DNA from: JAEUMD01 sp036768475 | GTDB lineage: Bacteria > Pseudomonadota > Alphaproteobacteria > Rhizobiales > Hyphomicrobiaceae | DNA length: 64,000 nucleotides | Reading direction: 5' to 3' | Assembly (NCBI GenBank): GCA_036768475.1 | Contig: DAIPMW010000005.1 | Span: forward strand, 62,001 to 126,000 | Shown: positions 35,349 through 44,166 of the stretch, in pieces | Position numbering within the stretch: position 1 is the stretch's first letter | Layout of the letters: each line of letters begins with the position of its first letter | The notes under the pieces: model-generated | What the model saw: only the letters and a program-made list of their open reading frames with translations | The model's database searches: none | Told to the model about the DNA's origin: nothing | Position numbers and translations under genes: made by a program

Positions 35349-37862
35349 TCAGCTTGTTGTGGTTTTGCGGCTGGTCTCTTCTGCGTGCAGGTCTTCTTCC
35401 TTGTGCGCTGGCGTGGCGAAGGCATCAGGGAAGCGGACGGTAATGCGCGTGCCGTGTCCTTCGGCGGAGTGTAGCTCCAGTGTGCCGCCATGCAGTTCGA
35501 CCAAGCTGCGGGAAATCGAAAGGCCGAGACCGGCGCCGCGATGCCGGGCGCCGTGGCTGCGGCTGACGAAGCGATCGAAGATTCTCGACTGCTGGTCGGC
35601 AGGTATGCCCACGCCCTGGTCTTCGATCTCGAAACAGGTCGCATCCTTCTCGTGCCAGCAATCGATGCGAACCGTTCCTCCCTCGTGCGAAAATCCGACA
35701 GCATTGGAGAGCAGATTGTAAAGCACTTGCCGAACCCGCTGCTCGTCGGCAACGAAAGTGGTCATCCCGTCAGCTATGCCGATGTCGATGGTCAGCGCAG
35801 ATCGTGCTGCGCGATCGCGGACGCCCTGGATGGCGTCATCGATTACCCTGGCAACATCGATGGTATCGCGGCGCAGCTCCATCGCGCCGGCATCGATCGT
35901 GGTGAGATCCAGAATGTCGTTGATAATGGCCAGCAGCGTATTCGACGACGAAGTGATGTTCTCAAGGTAGCCGCGTTGCCTGTCATTGAGCGTATCGCGC
36001 TGATCGCTGGCCAGCATCTCAGAGTAACCGATAATGGTGGTCAGCGGGGTGCGCAATTCGTAGGAGACGTGGCTGATGAACTCGTTCTTCAGCCGGTCGG
36101 CGACCTCGAGTGCCTCATTGCGCTCGACAAGCGCGCGTTCGTAGCGCTTCGAAACGGTGACGTCGGCGAACGTGACCAGCGTGCCGCCGTCCGGAAGCGG
36201 CGTCGTCGCATAATCGATCACGCTCATGTCGCCGCGCACCATCTGGCCGGAACGTTGCTGGCGCGTATCGAGGTAGGAGGTGATGACGGTGCGGATCAAG
36301 CTCCAGGCATCTACCTCGTCGGGCTCGCGGGCGACCTTCGCGATAAGATCGTCAATGAATGGCGACTGATTGAGGTCATCGCGATCCAGCTTCCAAATGC
36401 TGGCGAAAGACGAGTTGTGCAGCTTCAGGCGGCCGTCCGTGGCGAACACGGCAACGCCTTCCTTGAGGCTGTCGAGCGTCTCGCGCTGGGCGTTGATAAG
36501 AGTCTTGTAGCGACTTTCCAGTTCGAGCTTCTCGGAATCGTCGGAGAAGAGGAAGGTGACACCGCTATCGGGTTGCTGCTCGGTACGGACGTGAATGATT
36601 CTGTGGTCGGGCAGCAGCCACCAGTCCTCGAGCTCGGCGCCGGTCGCAAAGCTGGAGAGCGTGTGCGCCTTCCACTCGCGGTAATTGGTGGTCTCGGGAA
36701 GCATGCCGCGCTCGCGCAGCCGATCGAGCACGCCGCCAGCGGTAGGATTGGACTCCAGCCAGTCGTCGTCGAGCGGCCAGAGCTTTTCGAAAGCCTCGTT
36801 GAAGAACTTGAGCCTCTGGTCCTTGTCAAACATGGCGACCGCGGTGGCGACATGGTCGAGGGTGCGGACGTAGGCCGCAATCTGCCGCTCCAGCTCGCCT
36901 TTGGCCGTGGCGATCGCGGCGACGTCGATCGCGGCGCCGGCAATGGTGTCGCCGAGCGGCAACATAATGACGTCGTGGGCCTTGCGCTCGGCACCGATAA
37001 CGATCTGCATGCGTTGGCGGAACTCGTCGCCTTTCGCAATCGATTTCAGTGCGCATTGGCGCTCGCGGGAATCGAGAAGCTCGATCTGGCGCGAAAGGAC
37101 CTCGTCCTCGCTCTCCGATTCCACGGCCTGAACGTACGCCCTGTTGACCCAGGTGAGGCGGCCGTCGCGTGTCTTGAGCCAGGCCGGCATGGGTACTGAG
37201 TTGAGCAGTGCGCGCATGGAGCGGATGTCTCGGGCGAGCCACTGGTGCTGATCGATGATGCGCGCGAGATCGCGCTTGTAGCCCGCCACTTCACTCAGGC
37301 GCAGGATGGCGCGGCCCGAACTGGCGCGTCCCTCGGCCTCGAGATGATCGGCGGCGATGGTCCGCAGAATGATGTTGAACGACTTGCCAGTCTGGAACAG
37401 GGCGTCGAGGCTCGACTTGAGCTGTCCGGCCGAGCGCGGATCGAGCCAGCGCCCGAATTTCAGAATATCTTCGCGCCGCGTCGGCAGGCTGGCCACATTG
37501 AGCGTTCTCGCAACGAGGTGCGCCGCGTGGTCATTGTCCCAGTAAAGCAGGATCTGTGGCTCGGCCTGTATCACCGACTCGGCCATCGTGAGGGTACGAC
37601 GCAACTCTGCATTCTCGTCACGCGCGCGCCTGGAAAAGTGACGTGCCGTGCGCACCGAGCGCCACACGAGAAGGCTCGCGAAGAGGGCGCCCATCGTGAT
37701 GCCAGCGATCAGCAGCAGCTTCTGGACGCCGGCGGAAGCTTCGGCACTGTGACCGGTCAATGCAGCCGTCAACGCGGCCACGACGGCCATACTCGCCAGC
37801 AGAAGCATGACGAGTTCGTTGCGGGCGTTGCGGGCCCGGGACTTGAGAACGAAAGTGCGCAT
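35349..37862 (-). CDS. divL: DivL-type PAS sensor kinase with Tyr in place of the phospho-His
   Basis: Protein of 837 residues. Two membrane segments near the N-terminus (VMLLLASMAVVAALTAALTG and LLLIAGITMGALFASLLVW) are followed by several PAS domains, a dimerisation helix and a HATPase domain (NLLSNAVGFS, EIEDQGVGIPAD, GAGLGLSISRSLVE). The H-box reads HVSYELRTPL: Tyr601 (codon 36060-36062) instead of His, the hallmark of DivL, which in Caulobacter acts with CckA and DivK in cell-cycle control. ATG at 37862 is preferred; the frame runs to a GTG at 37916. Its location next to ahcY and tsaE matches DivL in other Rhizobiales (from memory). Confidence 0.9.
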   Translation of the reverse strand: MRTFVLKSRARNARNELVMLLLASMAVVAALTAALTGHSAEASAGVQKLLLIAGITMGALFASLLVWRSVRTARHFSRRARDENAELRRTLTMAESVIQAEPQILLYWDNDHAAHLVARTLNVASLPTRREDILKFGRWLDPRSAGQLKSSLDALFQTGKSFNIILRTIAADHLEAEGRASSGRAILRLSEVAGYKRDLARIIDQHQWLARDIRSMRALLNSVPMPAWLKTRDGRLTWVNRAYVQAVESESEDEVLSRQIELLDSRERQCALKSIAKGDEFRQRMQIVIGAERKAHDVIMLPLGDTIAGAAIDVAAIATAKGELERQIAAYVRTLDHVATAVAMFDKDQRLKFFNEAFEKLWPLDDDWLESNPTAGGVLDRLRERGMLPETTNYREWKAHTLSSFATGAELEDWWLLPDHRIIHVRTEQQPDSGVTFLFSDDSEKLELESRYKTLINAQRETLDSLKEGVAVFATDGRLKLHNSSFASIWKLDRDDLNQSPFIDDLIAKVAREPDEVDAWSLIRTVITSYLDTRQQRSGQMVRGDMSVIDYATTPLPDGGTLVTFADVTVSKRYERALVERNEALEVADRLKNEFISHVSYELRTPLTTIIGYSEMLASDQRDTLNDRQRGYLENITSSSNTLLAIINDILDLTTIDAGAMELRRDTIDVARVIDDAIQGVRDRAARSALTIDIGIADGMTTFVADEQRVRQVLYNLLSNAVGFSHEGGTVRIDCWHEKDATCFEIEDQGVGIPADQQSRIFDRFVSRSHGARHRGAGLGLSISRSLVELHGGTLELHSAEGHGTRITVRFPDAFATPAHKEEDLHAEETSRKTTTS

Positions 37863-38232
37863 CGCGTTCCCAGAAATATTGCGGGACAACCCGAATCGGC
37901 GGCTGCCGCCAAACACCGGCCTGAACAGCCAGCGGGCTCAACAGCCGTCGGAACGCGTGCGACAAGTCGAAGGCTGTATGAATCGCCGGAGCGAATAGCT
38001 CAGCGAATCATTGGCGATTATGCGGTGCCGCGAGGCGACTTGGCCAGTGCAGCCATGCGCTTTATCCGCCACCGGATTTGGTCAGGCCAATTGACGCATT
38101 GCGGCAGCAACGCGACGGGAATGGGGATAGTGCGTCCCTCCCGGTGGGATGGCCAACAGCAACGAGGCGGACGTTTTGCGTCCGCCTCGCTCAGATGGTT
38201 GCATGTCTTTGGCAGCAGCTTCCCGCTGACGC
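37863..38232. other. Region between ahcY end and divL
   Basis: About 370 bases without a supported gene. It holds a strong hairpin near the ahcY end (38163-38189), and the divL promoter should lie between 37870 and 38150. Confidence 0.5.
38163..38189 (-). terminator. Hairpin at the end of ahcY
   Basis: Perfect 11-bp stem CGAGGCGGACG with CGTCCGCCTCG around a 5-base loop, 44 bases beyond the ahcY stop on the minus strand. No long T-run follows, so it may be a weak terminator or a 3'-end stabiliser. Confidence 0.55.
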
Positions 38233-39642
38233 TCAGTAGCGGTAGTGATCCGGCTTGTAAGGGCCTTCGGGCGACACGCCGATGTAGGATGCCTGATCGG
38301 GGCGCAGCTTGGTGAGCTTCACGCCGATCTTCTCCAGGTGCAGCTTGGCGACCTTTTCGTCGAGATGCTTGGGCAACGTGTAGACTTTCCGCTCGTACAT
38401 GCCGTTATCGCGGTTTTGCCACAGTTCGATCTGGGCCAGCGTCTGGTTGGTGAACGATGCTGACATGACGAACGAGGGATGGCCCATGGCATTGCCGAGG
38501 TTCACCAGGCGGCCCTCGGAGAGCAGAATGATGCGATGACCATCGGTGAACTCGATCTCGTCGACCTGAGGCTTGATGTTGTGCCACTTGTAGTTGCGGA
38601 TGCCCGCAACGTCGATCTCATTGTCGAAGTGGCCGATGTTGCAAACGATGGCGCGGTCCTTCATGGCGCGCATGTGGTCTGCCGTGATGATGTCCTTGTT
38701 GCCCGTGGCTGTCACGAAGATATCGGCGCGCGGGGCGGCGTCCTCCATCGTCACGACCTCGTAGCCCTCCATGGCGGCCTGAAGTGCGCAGATCGGATCG
38801 ATCTCGGAGACCATAACGCGGCAGCCGGCGTTGCGCAGCGAGGCAGCCGAGCCTTTGCCGACGTCGCCGAAGCCTGCAATCATCGCGACCTTGCCGGCCA
38901 TCATGACGTCGGTGCCGCGGCGGATGCCGTCAACGAGGCTCTCGCGGCAGCCGTAAAGATTGTCGAACTTCGACTTCGTCACCGAGTCATTGACGTTGAT
39001 CGCGGGGAACAGGAGCTTGCCTTCCTTCTCCATGATGTAGAGGCGATGCACGCCCGTGGTGGTTTCTTCGGAGACGCCGCGGATGTTCCTGGCAAGCTCC
39101 GCGAACCAGCCCGGCTTCTCCTTCAGCGTGCGCTTGATGAGGGCGAAGAGAATCTCCTCCTCCTCCGAGCCCGCCTTGTCGAGGAAGGCCGTGTCGCCCT
39201 GCTCGGCGCGCAGGCCGAGATGGACGAGAAGGGTAGCGTCTCCACCGTCATCGAGGATCATGTTCGGCGTGCCGCCGTCGTTCCACTCGAGGATCTTACG
39301 GGTGTATTCCCAATAGTCCTTGAGGCTCTCGCCTTTGACAGCGAAAACGGGAATGCCGCGCGCCGCAATGGCTGCCGCTGCGTGGTCCTGCGTCGAATAG
39401 ATATTGCAGGAAGCCCAGCGGATGTCGGCACCCAGAGCTGCAAGCGTTTCGATCAGCACGGCCGTCTGGATGGTCATGTGCAGCGAGCCGGCGATCCGGG
39501 CGCCCTTGAGGGGTTGGCTGGCACCATATTCCTCGCGCGTCGCCATGAGGCCCGGCATCTCGGTTTCGGCGATGGCGATCTCCTTGCGGCCCCAGTCGGC
39601 AAGGCTGATGTCCTTGATGATGTAGTCCGTGCTCGCGGTCAT
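38233..39642 (-). CDS. ahcY: Adenosylhomocysteinase
   Basis: Enzyme of 469 residues that hydrolyses S-adenosylhomocysteine to adenosine and homocysteine, using bound NAD. Substrate residues in SLHMTIQTAVLIETL and STQDHAAAAI, the NAD-binding loop AGFGDVGKGSAASLRNAGCR and the C-terminal LTKLRPDQASYIGV with PDHYRY end are all typical. It recycles SAH in the activated methyl cycle. The ATG at 39642 is clear. Its 5' region holds a 22-bp inverted repeat (39829-39850) and GC-rich leader hairpins. Confidence 0.98.
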   Translation of the reverse strand: MTASTDYIIKDISLADWGRKEIAIAETEMPGLMATREEYGASQPLKGARIAGSLHMTIQTAVLIETLAALGADIRWASCNIYSTQDHAAAAIAARGIPVFAVKGESLKDYWEYTRKILEWNDGGTPNMILDDGGDATLLVHLGLRAEQGDTAFLDKAGSEEEEILFALIKRTLKEKPGWFAELARNIRGVSEETTTGVHRLYIMEKEGKLLFPAINVNDSVTKSKFDNLYGCRESLVDGIRRGTDVMMAGKVAMIAGFGDVGKGSAASLRNAGCRVMVSEIDPICALQAAMEGYEVVTMEDAAPRADIFVTATGNKDIITADHMRAMKDRAIVCNIGHFDNEIDVAGIRNYKWHNIKPQVDEIEFTDGHRIILLSEGRLVNLGNAMGHPSFVMSASFTNQTLAQIELWQNRDNGMYERKVYTLPKHLDEKVAKLHLEKIGVKLTKLRPDQASYIGVSPEGPYKPDHYRY

Positions 39643-39828
39643 AAACAGAAATCCTCATTGGTGGGCGACTATGGGCGTCCACGCGCCAGCCGCCGCTCTT
39701 CGTTCAGGAGCCGGGCGCCGTCGTCGCACCGCCTGCGCAGCTCTCCGGGCGGGTTATCGCTTACCGCCGGTTGGCGGTGGAGCCCGAGATGTGGCTGCTA
39801 TAGCGAAGTAGGGGCATGCCCGCAACTA

Positions 39829-39850
39829 CATATAAGCAACTCGTTATATG
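39829..39850 (-). promoter_or_regulatory. Operator-like inverted repeat upstream of ahcY
   Basis: CATATAA and TTATATG, perfect 7-bp arms 8 bases apart, about 190 bases upstream of the ahcY start. ArsR-family regulators of the SAM cycle (SahR type) use AT-rich palindromes of this style in proteobacteria; the match of this exact sequence is my inference. Confidence 0.5.
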
Positions 39851-39858
39851 TTCTGCTG

Positions 39859-39928
39859 GAGCATGTTGAGCTGAAGTGTGCAGTGGTTCAGCGTGAAAAA
39901 CATTCACAAAACAAGGTGCTGGATCGCG
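39859..39928 (+). repeat. Dispersed palindromic repeat, copy 4
   Basis: GAGCATGTTGAGCTGAAG, loop, CAGTGGTTCAGCGTGAAAAA, CATTCAC, then AAAACAAGGTGCTGGATCG. The tail is identical to that of copy 2. It lies between HPr and ahcY. Confidence 0.8.
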
Positions 39929-39982
39929 TTCACGCAGACAGGTGTCGAAGAAGGCATTGGTCACGTGACTGCGACAAGCGTT

Positions 39983-40288
39983 TCAACCGCCTTCGACCAC
40001 GTCCTCGTCAAAGCCGTTCTCGATGAGCTGGACAAGGGCGGCAAGCGCTTCCGGGCCTTCGGGACCGGTGGCCACGAGGTGAAGCAAGGAGCCTGGTCCG
40101 GCCGCTAGCATCATGAGGCCCATGATCGAGGTCCCCTCGACGGTCTGATTGTCGCGAGTGACGCTGACGTGGGCGTTGAATTGCTCCGCGCACTTGACGA
40201 ACTTGGCCGAGGCGCGCGCATGCAGGCCCTTACGGTTTCGGATGGTTACGAGGGCTTCTGGCCGATCGCTTGAATCGATTTCGGGCAT
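39983..40288 (-). CDS. HPr-family phosphocarrier protein
   Basis: Protein of 101 residues with the active histidine in RKGLHARASAKF and the regulatory region around GTSIMGLMMLAAGPGS, where the serine of the HPrK site is in TSIMG. It carries phosphate from EI to EIIA-type proteins in a regulatory PTS. No EI gene lies in the window. It is flanked on both sides by copies of the dispersed repeat in opposite orientation. On the minus strand with EIIA and HPrK, as in other alphaproteobacteria. Confidence 0.93.
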   Translation of the reverse strand: MPEIDSSDRPEALVTIRNRKGLHARASAKFVKCAEQFNAHVSVTRDNQTVEGTSIMGLMMLAAGPGSLLHLVATGPEGPEALAALVQLIENGFDEDVVEGG

Positions 40289-40382
40289 GGGATGTGCGGG
40301 CGTGCTGGGCTCGTGCGGTCGGGATAGGAGACGCTTTGTGCGCTGTCTTTTAGAGCGTGCTCATGTTCGATGAAAACACGTA

Positions 40383-40426
40383 CACGATCCGTGTCCTTGT
40401 TTTGAGCATATTTTCACGCCGAGCTG
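40383..40426 (-). repeat. Dispersed palindromic repeat, copy 5 (3' half)
   Basis: On the minus strand: CGGCGTGAAAATATGCTCA, then AAAACAAGGACACGGATCG. It lacks the left arm. Located in the spacer between the EIIA and HPr genes. Confidence 0.7.
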
Positions 40427-40443
40427 ATTGGCATCGGGCCTGC

Positions 40444-40848
40444 TCAACCGTCGCCCGTCAACTGCTGTCCCGCAACCTTGATGTATTTGCGACCGGCGTC
40501 GCGCGCGATGGCGACGGCTTCGCTCAGGGGCACCTCGGTGCGCACGCTCGCAAGTTTGACCAGGATGGGCAGATTGATGCCTGCAATGACCTCGACATTG
40601 GCTTCGTCGAGGATCGAGATTGCTAGGTTTGCTGGGGTGCCGCCAAACATGTCGGTCAGTAGGATGACGCCCTGTCCCTGATCCGTTCGGGTGACGGCAT
40701 CCAGGATCTCGCGGCGCCGGGCGACCATGTCGTCCTCCGGCCCGATGGATATGGTCTCCAGCCGTTCCTGCGGCCCTACGATGTGCTCAAGAGCGGAGCG
40801 GAACTCACGTGCGAGGCCGCCATGCGTAACGATGACGAGTCCGATCAT
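40444..40848 (-). CDS. PTS EIIA component, mannose family
   Basis: Protein of 134 residues with the phospho-acceptor His in VIVTHGGLAREF and DMFGGTPANLA typical of EIIA-Man. No sugar permease genes are nearby; in alphaproteobacteria this protein is a signalling end-point of the regulatory PTS together with HPr and HPrK. The ribosome site is weak; the ATG overlaps the stop of a doubtful 79-codon frame (see rejected). Confidence 0.93.
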   Translation of the reverse strand: MIGLVIVTHGGLAREFRSALEHIVGPQERLETISIGPEDDMVARRREILDAVTRTDQGQGVILLTDMFGGTPANLAISILDEANVEVIAGINLPILVKLASVRTEVPLSEAVAIARDAGRKYIKVAGQQLTGDG

Positions 40849-41076
40849 GAATTCATATTGCCTGTCTCATTCGCGGCCAGTGCAGATCGGGGCGCTCCCC
40901 AAAGCCAGATTGTCATGACGTCGCGTCCATCCATTTTGCCCCGCCGGATGTCCTCGTACGATTGGCGGCGATGCCACTCTTCAGTCGGGTGCGCAGGGTG
41001 ACAAGTGTTCGGCTGGCATGCAAGGGGCTTTTCGTTGGCGGAAGCACGACCGGGACCGCGGTGCAGGTTCCACATT

Positions 41077-41541
41077 TCATTCACGTGGAGAGGATAGCGT
41101 CGCCCGCAGAGCCAAGGCCACCTTGAGAGGTGTGCTAGCTTCGAACGGATACAGGTGAATTACCGGGAAATCGATGCCGGCCAGTTGGACCATCTGAGGT
41201 TCGGGCATGCGCTCGACCGTTTCGGCTGGCGTCAACCGGATGACGAGGCGCACCTCGGCGGAGCCGGTGTGGGGCACATCGAGAAGTCCCAGGCCGCGGA
41301 CCTCGATACGGCCTGCGATCGTTGCGGGAGCGCGTGCGATCACGCGCCCGCCGTCGCGTGCGAGCAGCACCTGATCATCCGATACAAGTGAAAATGGGGG
41401 AAGGTCCAGCCCTGAGGGCGGCCAGCCAATAAGCCGAAGAGCGAGGTCGGATTTGCCGGCGCCCGGCGGACCAGTGATCAGGATACATTGCCCGGCGCTT
41501 TCGACCGCGGTTGCGTGCATGAGCACTTCAGGCGGGCGCAT
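41077..41541 (-). CDS. hprK: HPr kinase/phosphorylase, short alphaproteobacterial type
   Basis: Protein of 154 residues, consisting only of the C-terminal kinase domain. Walker A is LITGPPGAGKSDLALRL; the later conserved element is IAGRIEVRGLGLLDVP. It phosphorylates the regulatory serine of HPr. The ATG at 41541 is preceded by AAGGGG and lies right after the chvG stop, so it is coupled to chvG. The N-terminal domain of the Gram-positive enzyme is missing, as in other alphaproteobacteria. Confidence 0.93.
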   Translation of the reverse strand: MRPPEVLMHATAVESAGQCILITGPPGAGKSDLALRLIGWPPSGLDLPPFSLVSDDQVLLARDGGRVIARAPATIAGRIEVRGLGLLDVPHTGSAEVRLVIRLTPAETVERMPEPQMVQLAGIDFPVIHLYPFEASTPLKVALALRATLSSPRE

Positions 41542-41542
41542 G

Positions 41543-43420
41543 TCAGGCCCCTTTTCGGCGCGCCGGTGTTGCCGGAAGGCGCACGACAAAGCGGGCACCG
41601 ATGCGCCTTGATTCGGGCGAACGCGGTGTGCCGAAGCGATTTTCGGCGCGGATGGTGCCGCCGTAAGCGGTGACGATCTCGCGCGTTATGTTGAGGCCAA
41701 GGCCCGAGTTGTTGCCGCGGCTGCTTTCTGCTGTTGGCCGGTAGGTCCAGAATCGCGCGAATACCTTTTCCAGGTTCTCCTCGTCGATACCCGGACCCTC
41801 GTCGTCAACCCGCAGCTCGACTTCCGGGCCGTCGCGGACCAGAGAAATCACGACCTTGCCGCCCTTCGGGGAGAACGAAAGGGCGTTGTCGACCAGGTTC
41901 GTGACGACCTGCGCAATCCGGCTGTCGTTACCGAAGATGGTGTAGGTGTCGGGCGAAGCGGCCGGCGGGATCCTGAGTTCGAGATCGATGCCTTGCTCGC
42001 TCGCCTTGTCCTTGAATAGTGACGAGGTGACGTTTTCCAGCAATTCCACCAGTACAACGGGCTCGCGCTGCTGACGGGCGAGTTCTGCATCGAGTCGGGA
42101 GGCACTGGAGATCTCAGTGATCATTTTGTTGAGGCGTTTCAGCTCGAGCTGAATCTGCTCCATCAGATGGCTTCGCTGCTCCTCGCTCTTGGCATATGCG
42201 AGCGATTCCGCCGTGGATCTGGCAGCGGTGAGTGGATTTTTCAATTCGTGGGCGATATCGGCGGCGAACCGGTCACTCGCCTCAAGGCGGCGGAACAACG
42301 CCGCGGTCATTTTCGAGAATGCCTGGGCGAGTTGGCCGACCTCGTCGCGGCGGTCGGCCATCTCAGGCAGCTCGTGGCGTGCGTTGATATCGTTCGACAC
42401 CACCTCGGCCGTGTCGGCCAGATGCTTGATCGGGCCTGCCACGGTGCGCGCCAGCAGCAACGAGGTGGAGACGGTGGTGACGAGAGCCAGCACCGCCATC
42501 AGCAGTATCTTGTCGCGGTCTTCGGCTGCGATCTCGTCGATCTCTCCGGGGCGGGTGGACAGCAGGAGCACGCCGTGGACCGCCTTCATGCGCTGGATCG
42601 GCACGGCCATGGATACGATCTGCTTGTAGTCCTCGGACAGCAACAGCATCGTCGTCGGGGTGCCGCCAGCCATGGCGATGCGCACTTCCGGATAGTTGGT
42701 CCCAAGGCCACTGTCGATCTCGCGATAGACGGGCAGCTTTTTATCGAGGAACCAACGCGTCATCCGGGTCCAGAAGTTCTTCGTCTTGATGCGGCCGTTG
42801 TCTGTATCGTCGTTGTCCGTGTTGCTTCCTTCGGGCGGGATGATGGAGCCGCGGTGCAGCAGCTTGTCACTATCGACGATCAGTGTTCCGTCGCGGGCAT
42901 AGATGCGCGCACGCGTATTGGTCGGCTGGATGAGACGCCGGAGGATCGGTGCAACGCGCTCGGGCCTGATCGACAGTTCCAGCGCAGCAAAGCCGTCGTC
43001 GCGGAACGGTATGCGGGCATCGGCGGATTCGGGCAGCTTGGTGGGGTCGAGTGTGAGCCTTTCCGTCTCGACCTTGGCGTCACCGGCGATGGCGGCGGCG
43101 ATGATCTCACCCTGGACCCTCAGCGATTCGCGTTTTGCGTCGATCAGCCAGCCGCGCGAGTTCGACAGCACAAGAATGCCGACGCTGAAGATGACGAGGC
43201 CGATCAGGTTGGAGAACAGAATCCGGCGCAGCAGGGTGCCGGATAAAAAGCGCGGGATCGGCTGATTTCTCCACCAGCGGGCAATCGCAGGCCCCATGCG
43301 TGCAGCATCCTCCGATTTCTCGAGTCCGGCATGCGCGGGCGATCGCTCAACTCCGAATGCCATGGGGCCTCCAACGAGCGCCGGCGGCAACGGAAAGGTT
43401 GCCGCCGGTGTCGCATTCAT
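41543..43420 (-). CDS. chvG: ChvG-type sensor histidine kinase
   Basis: Protein of up to 625 residues. Two membrane segments (LLRRILFSNLIGLVIFSVGI and LLMAVLALVTTVSTSLLLA) flank a periplasmic sensor domain, then HAMP, an H-box FAADIAHELKNPLTAARSTA and HATPase motifs (NLVDNALSFSPKGG, DEGPGIDEENLEKVFARFW, SGLGLNITREI). ChvG/ExoS senses acid and envelope stress and controls ChvI. The far start at 43420 has a weak ribosome site; an internal ATG at 43363 has GGAGG just upstream and may be the true start. Downstream is hprK. Confidence 0.93.
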   Translation of the reverse strand: MNATPAATFPLPPALVGGPMAFGVERSPAHAGLEKSEDAARMGPAIARWWRNQPIPRFLSGTLLRRILFSNLIGLVIFSVGILVLSNSRGWLIDAKRESLRVQGEIIAAAIAGDAKVETERLTLDPTKLPESADARIPFRDDGFAALELSIRPERVAPILRRLIQPTNTRARIYARDGTLIVDSDKLLHRGSIIPPEGSNTDNDDTDNGRIKTKNFWTRMTRWFLDKKLPVYREIDSGLGTNYPEVRIAMAGGTPTTMLLLSEDYKQIVSMAVPIQRMKAVHGVLLLSTRPGEIDEIAAEDRDKILLMAVLALVTTVSTSLLLARTVAGPIKHLADTAEVVSNDINARHELPEMADRRDEVGQLAQAFSKMTAALFRRLEASDRFAADIAHELKNPLTAARSTAESLAYAKSEEQRSHLMEQIQLELKRLNKMITEISSASRLDAELARQQREPVVLVELLENVTSSLFKDKASEQGIDLELRIPPAASPDTYTIFGNDSRIAQVVTNLVDNALSFSPKGGKVVISLVRDGPEVELRVDDEGPGIDEENLEKVFARFWTYRPTAESSRGNNSGLGLNITREIVTAYGGTIRAENRFGTPRSPESRRIGARFVVRLPATPARRKGA

Positions 43421-43458
43421 ATCGAAGTCGCCGGGAGCGGTGGAAGTGCCGCGGCCGA

Positions 43459-44166
43459 TCAGACTTCCTTGAAGCGGTAGCCGACGCCGTATAGCGTCTC
43501 GATGACGTCGAAATCATCATCGACGTTCTTGAATTTCTTGCGCAGCCGCTTGATGTGGCTGTCGATCGTGCGATCGTCCACGTAGACCTGATCGTCGTAG
43601 GCCGCATCCATCAGCGAATCGCGCGTCTTGACGACGCCAGGACGCTGCGCCAGCGCCTGCAGGATCAGGAACTCGGTGACGGTCAGCGTCACTGCCTTGC
43701 CATCCCAGTGGCAGGTGTGGCGCTCGGGATCAAGCTTCAACTTGCCTCGTTCAAGAACACGAGCTGCCTCGGTCACCGGCGGCTGCCCGTCCTTGGGCGT
43801 CAGGCGGCGCAGGATCGTGCGAACGCGCTCGACGACAAGTCGCTGCGAGAAGGGTTTGGCAATGTAGTCGTCGGCGCCCATCTTGAGGCCGAACAACTCG
43901 TCGATCTCCTCGTCCTTAGAGGTAAGGAAGATGACCGGCATGTCCGATTGCTGGCGGACCTTGCGCAACAGTTCCATGCCGTCCATGCGCGGCATCTTGA
44001 TGTCGAAGATGCCGAGATCGGCTGGCTCCTCGGTCAGCGCCTCAAGCGCGGAGACGCCGTCGGAGTAGGTGCGAACCCTGTAGCCTTCCGCTTCCAGCGC
44101 CATCCTCAGCGAGGTCAGAATGTTGCGCTCGTCATCGACCAGCGCAATTGAACTTTTCTCTTTCAT
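43459..44166 (-). CDS. chvI: ChvI-type response regulator
   Basis: OmpR/PhoB-family regulator of 235 residues. Receiver: acidic pair in IALVDDERN, phospho-Asp in ADLGIFDIKMPRMDG, Lys in FLTSKDEEID. The C-terminal winged helix contains TVTEFLILQALAQRPGVV and the IDSHIKRLRKKF recognition helix. It is the partner of ChvG in acid and membrane-stress control. ATG at 44166 has GAGG upstream at 6 bases. The 286 bases upstream, divergent to the HugZ-like gene, hold its promoter. Confidence 0.95.
   Translation of the reverse strand: MKEKSSIALVDDERNILTSLRMALEAEGYRVRTYSDGVSALEALTEEPADLGIFDIKMPRMDGMELLRKVRQQSDMPVIFLTSKDEEIDELFGLKMGADDYIAKPFSQRLVVERVRTILRRLTPKDGQPPVTEAARVLERGKLKLDPERHTCHWDGKAVTLTVTEFLILQALAQRPGVVKTRDSLMDAAYDDQVYVDDRTIDSHIKRLRKKFKNVDDDFDVIETLYGVGYRFKEV

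Larger units (their letters stand above)
39643..39982. other. ahcY leader and intergenic region
   Basis: About 340 bases. On the ahcY (minus) strand there is a GC-rich leader with possible stems, including CCGCC with GGCGG around a purine-rich loop, and CCGCC with GGCGG in CCGCCAACCGGCGG. Upstream of it are the operator-like palindrome and dispersed repeat copy 4. Confidence 0.5.

Noticed and set aside
37245..38315. Plus-strand frame opposite divL and ahcY
   Set aside because: Shadow of the divL coding strand; no ribosome site, no family.
39650..39800. SAH riboswitch in the ahcY leader
   Set aside because: A GC-rich leader with short stems is present, but I cannot match the conserved core with confidence; left as a check, not a feature.
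40845..41084. 79-codon frame between EIIA and HPrK on the minus strand
   Set aside because: It overlaps both neighbours in the ATGA style, which is suggestive, but there is no ribosome site and no family; the sequence is poor in regular structure.
42167..43246. Plus-strand frame of 359 codons opposite chvG
   Set aside because: Antisense to a clear histidine kinase; high-GC antisense frames stay open by chance.
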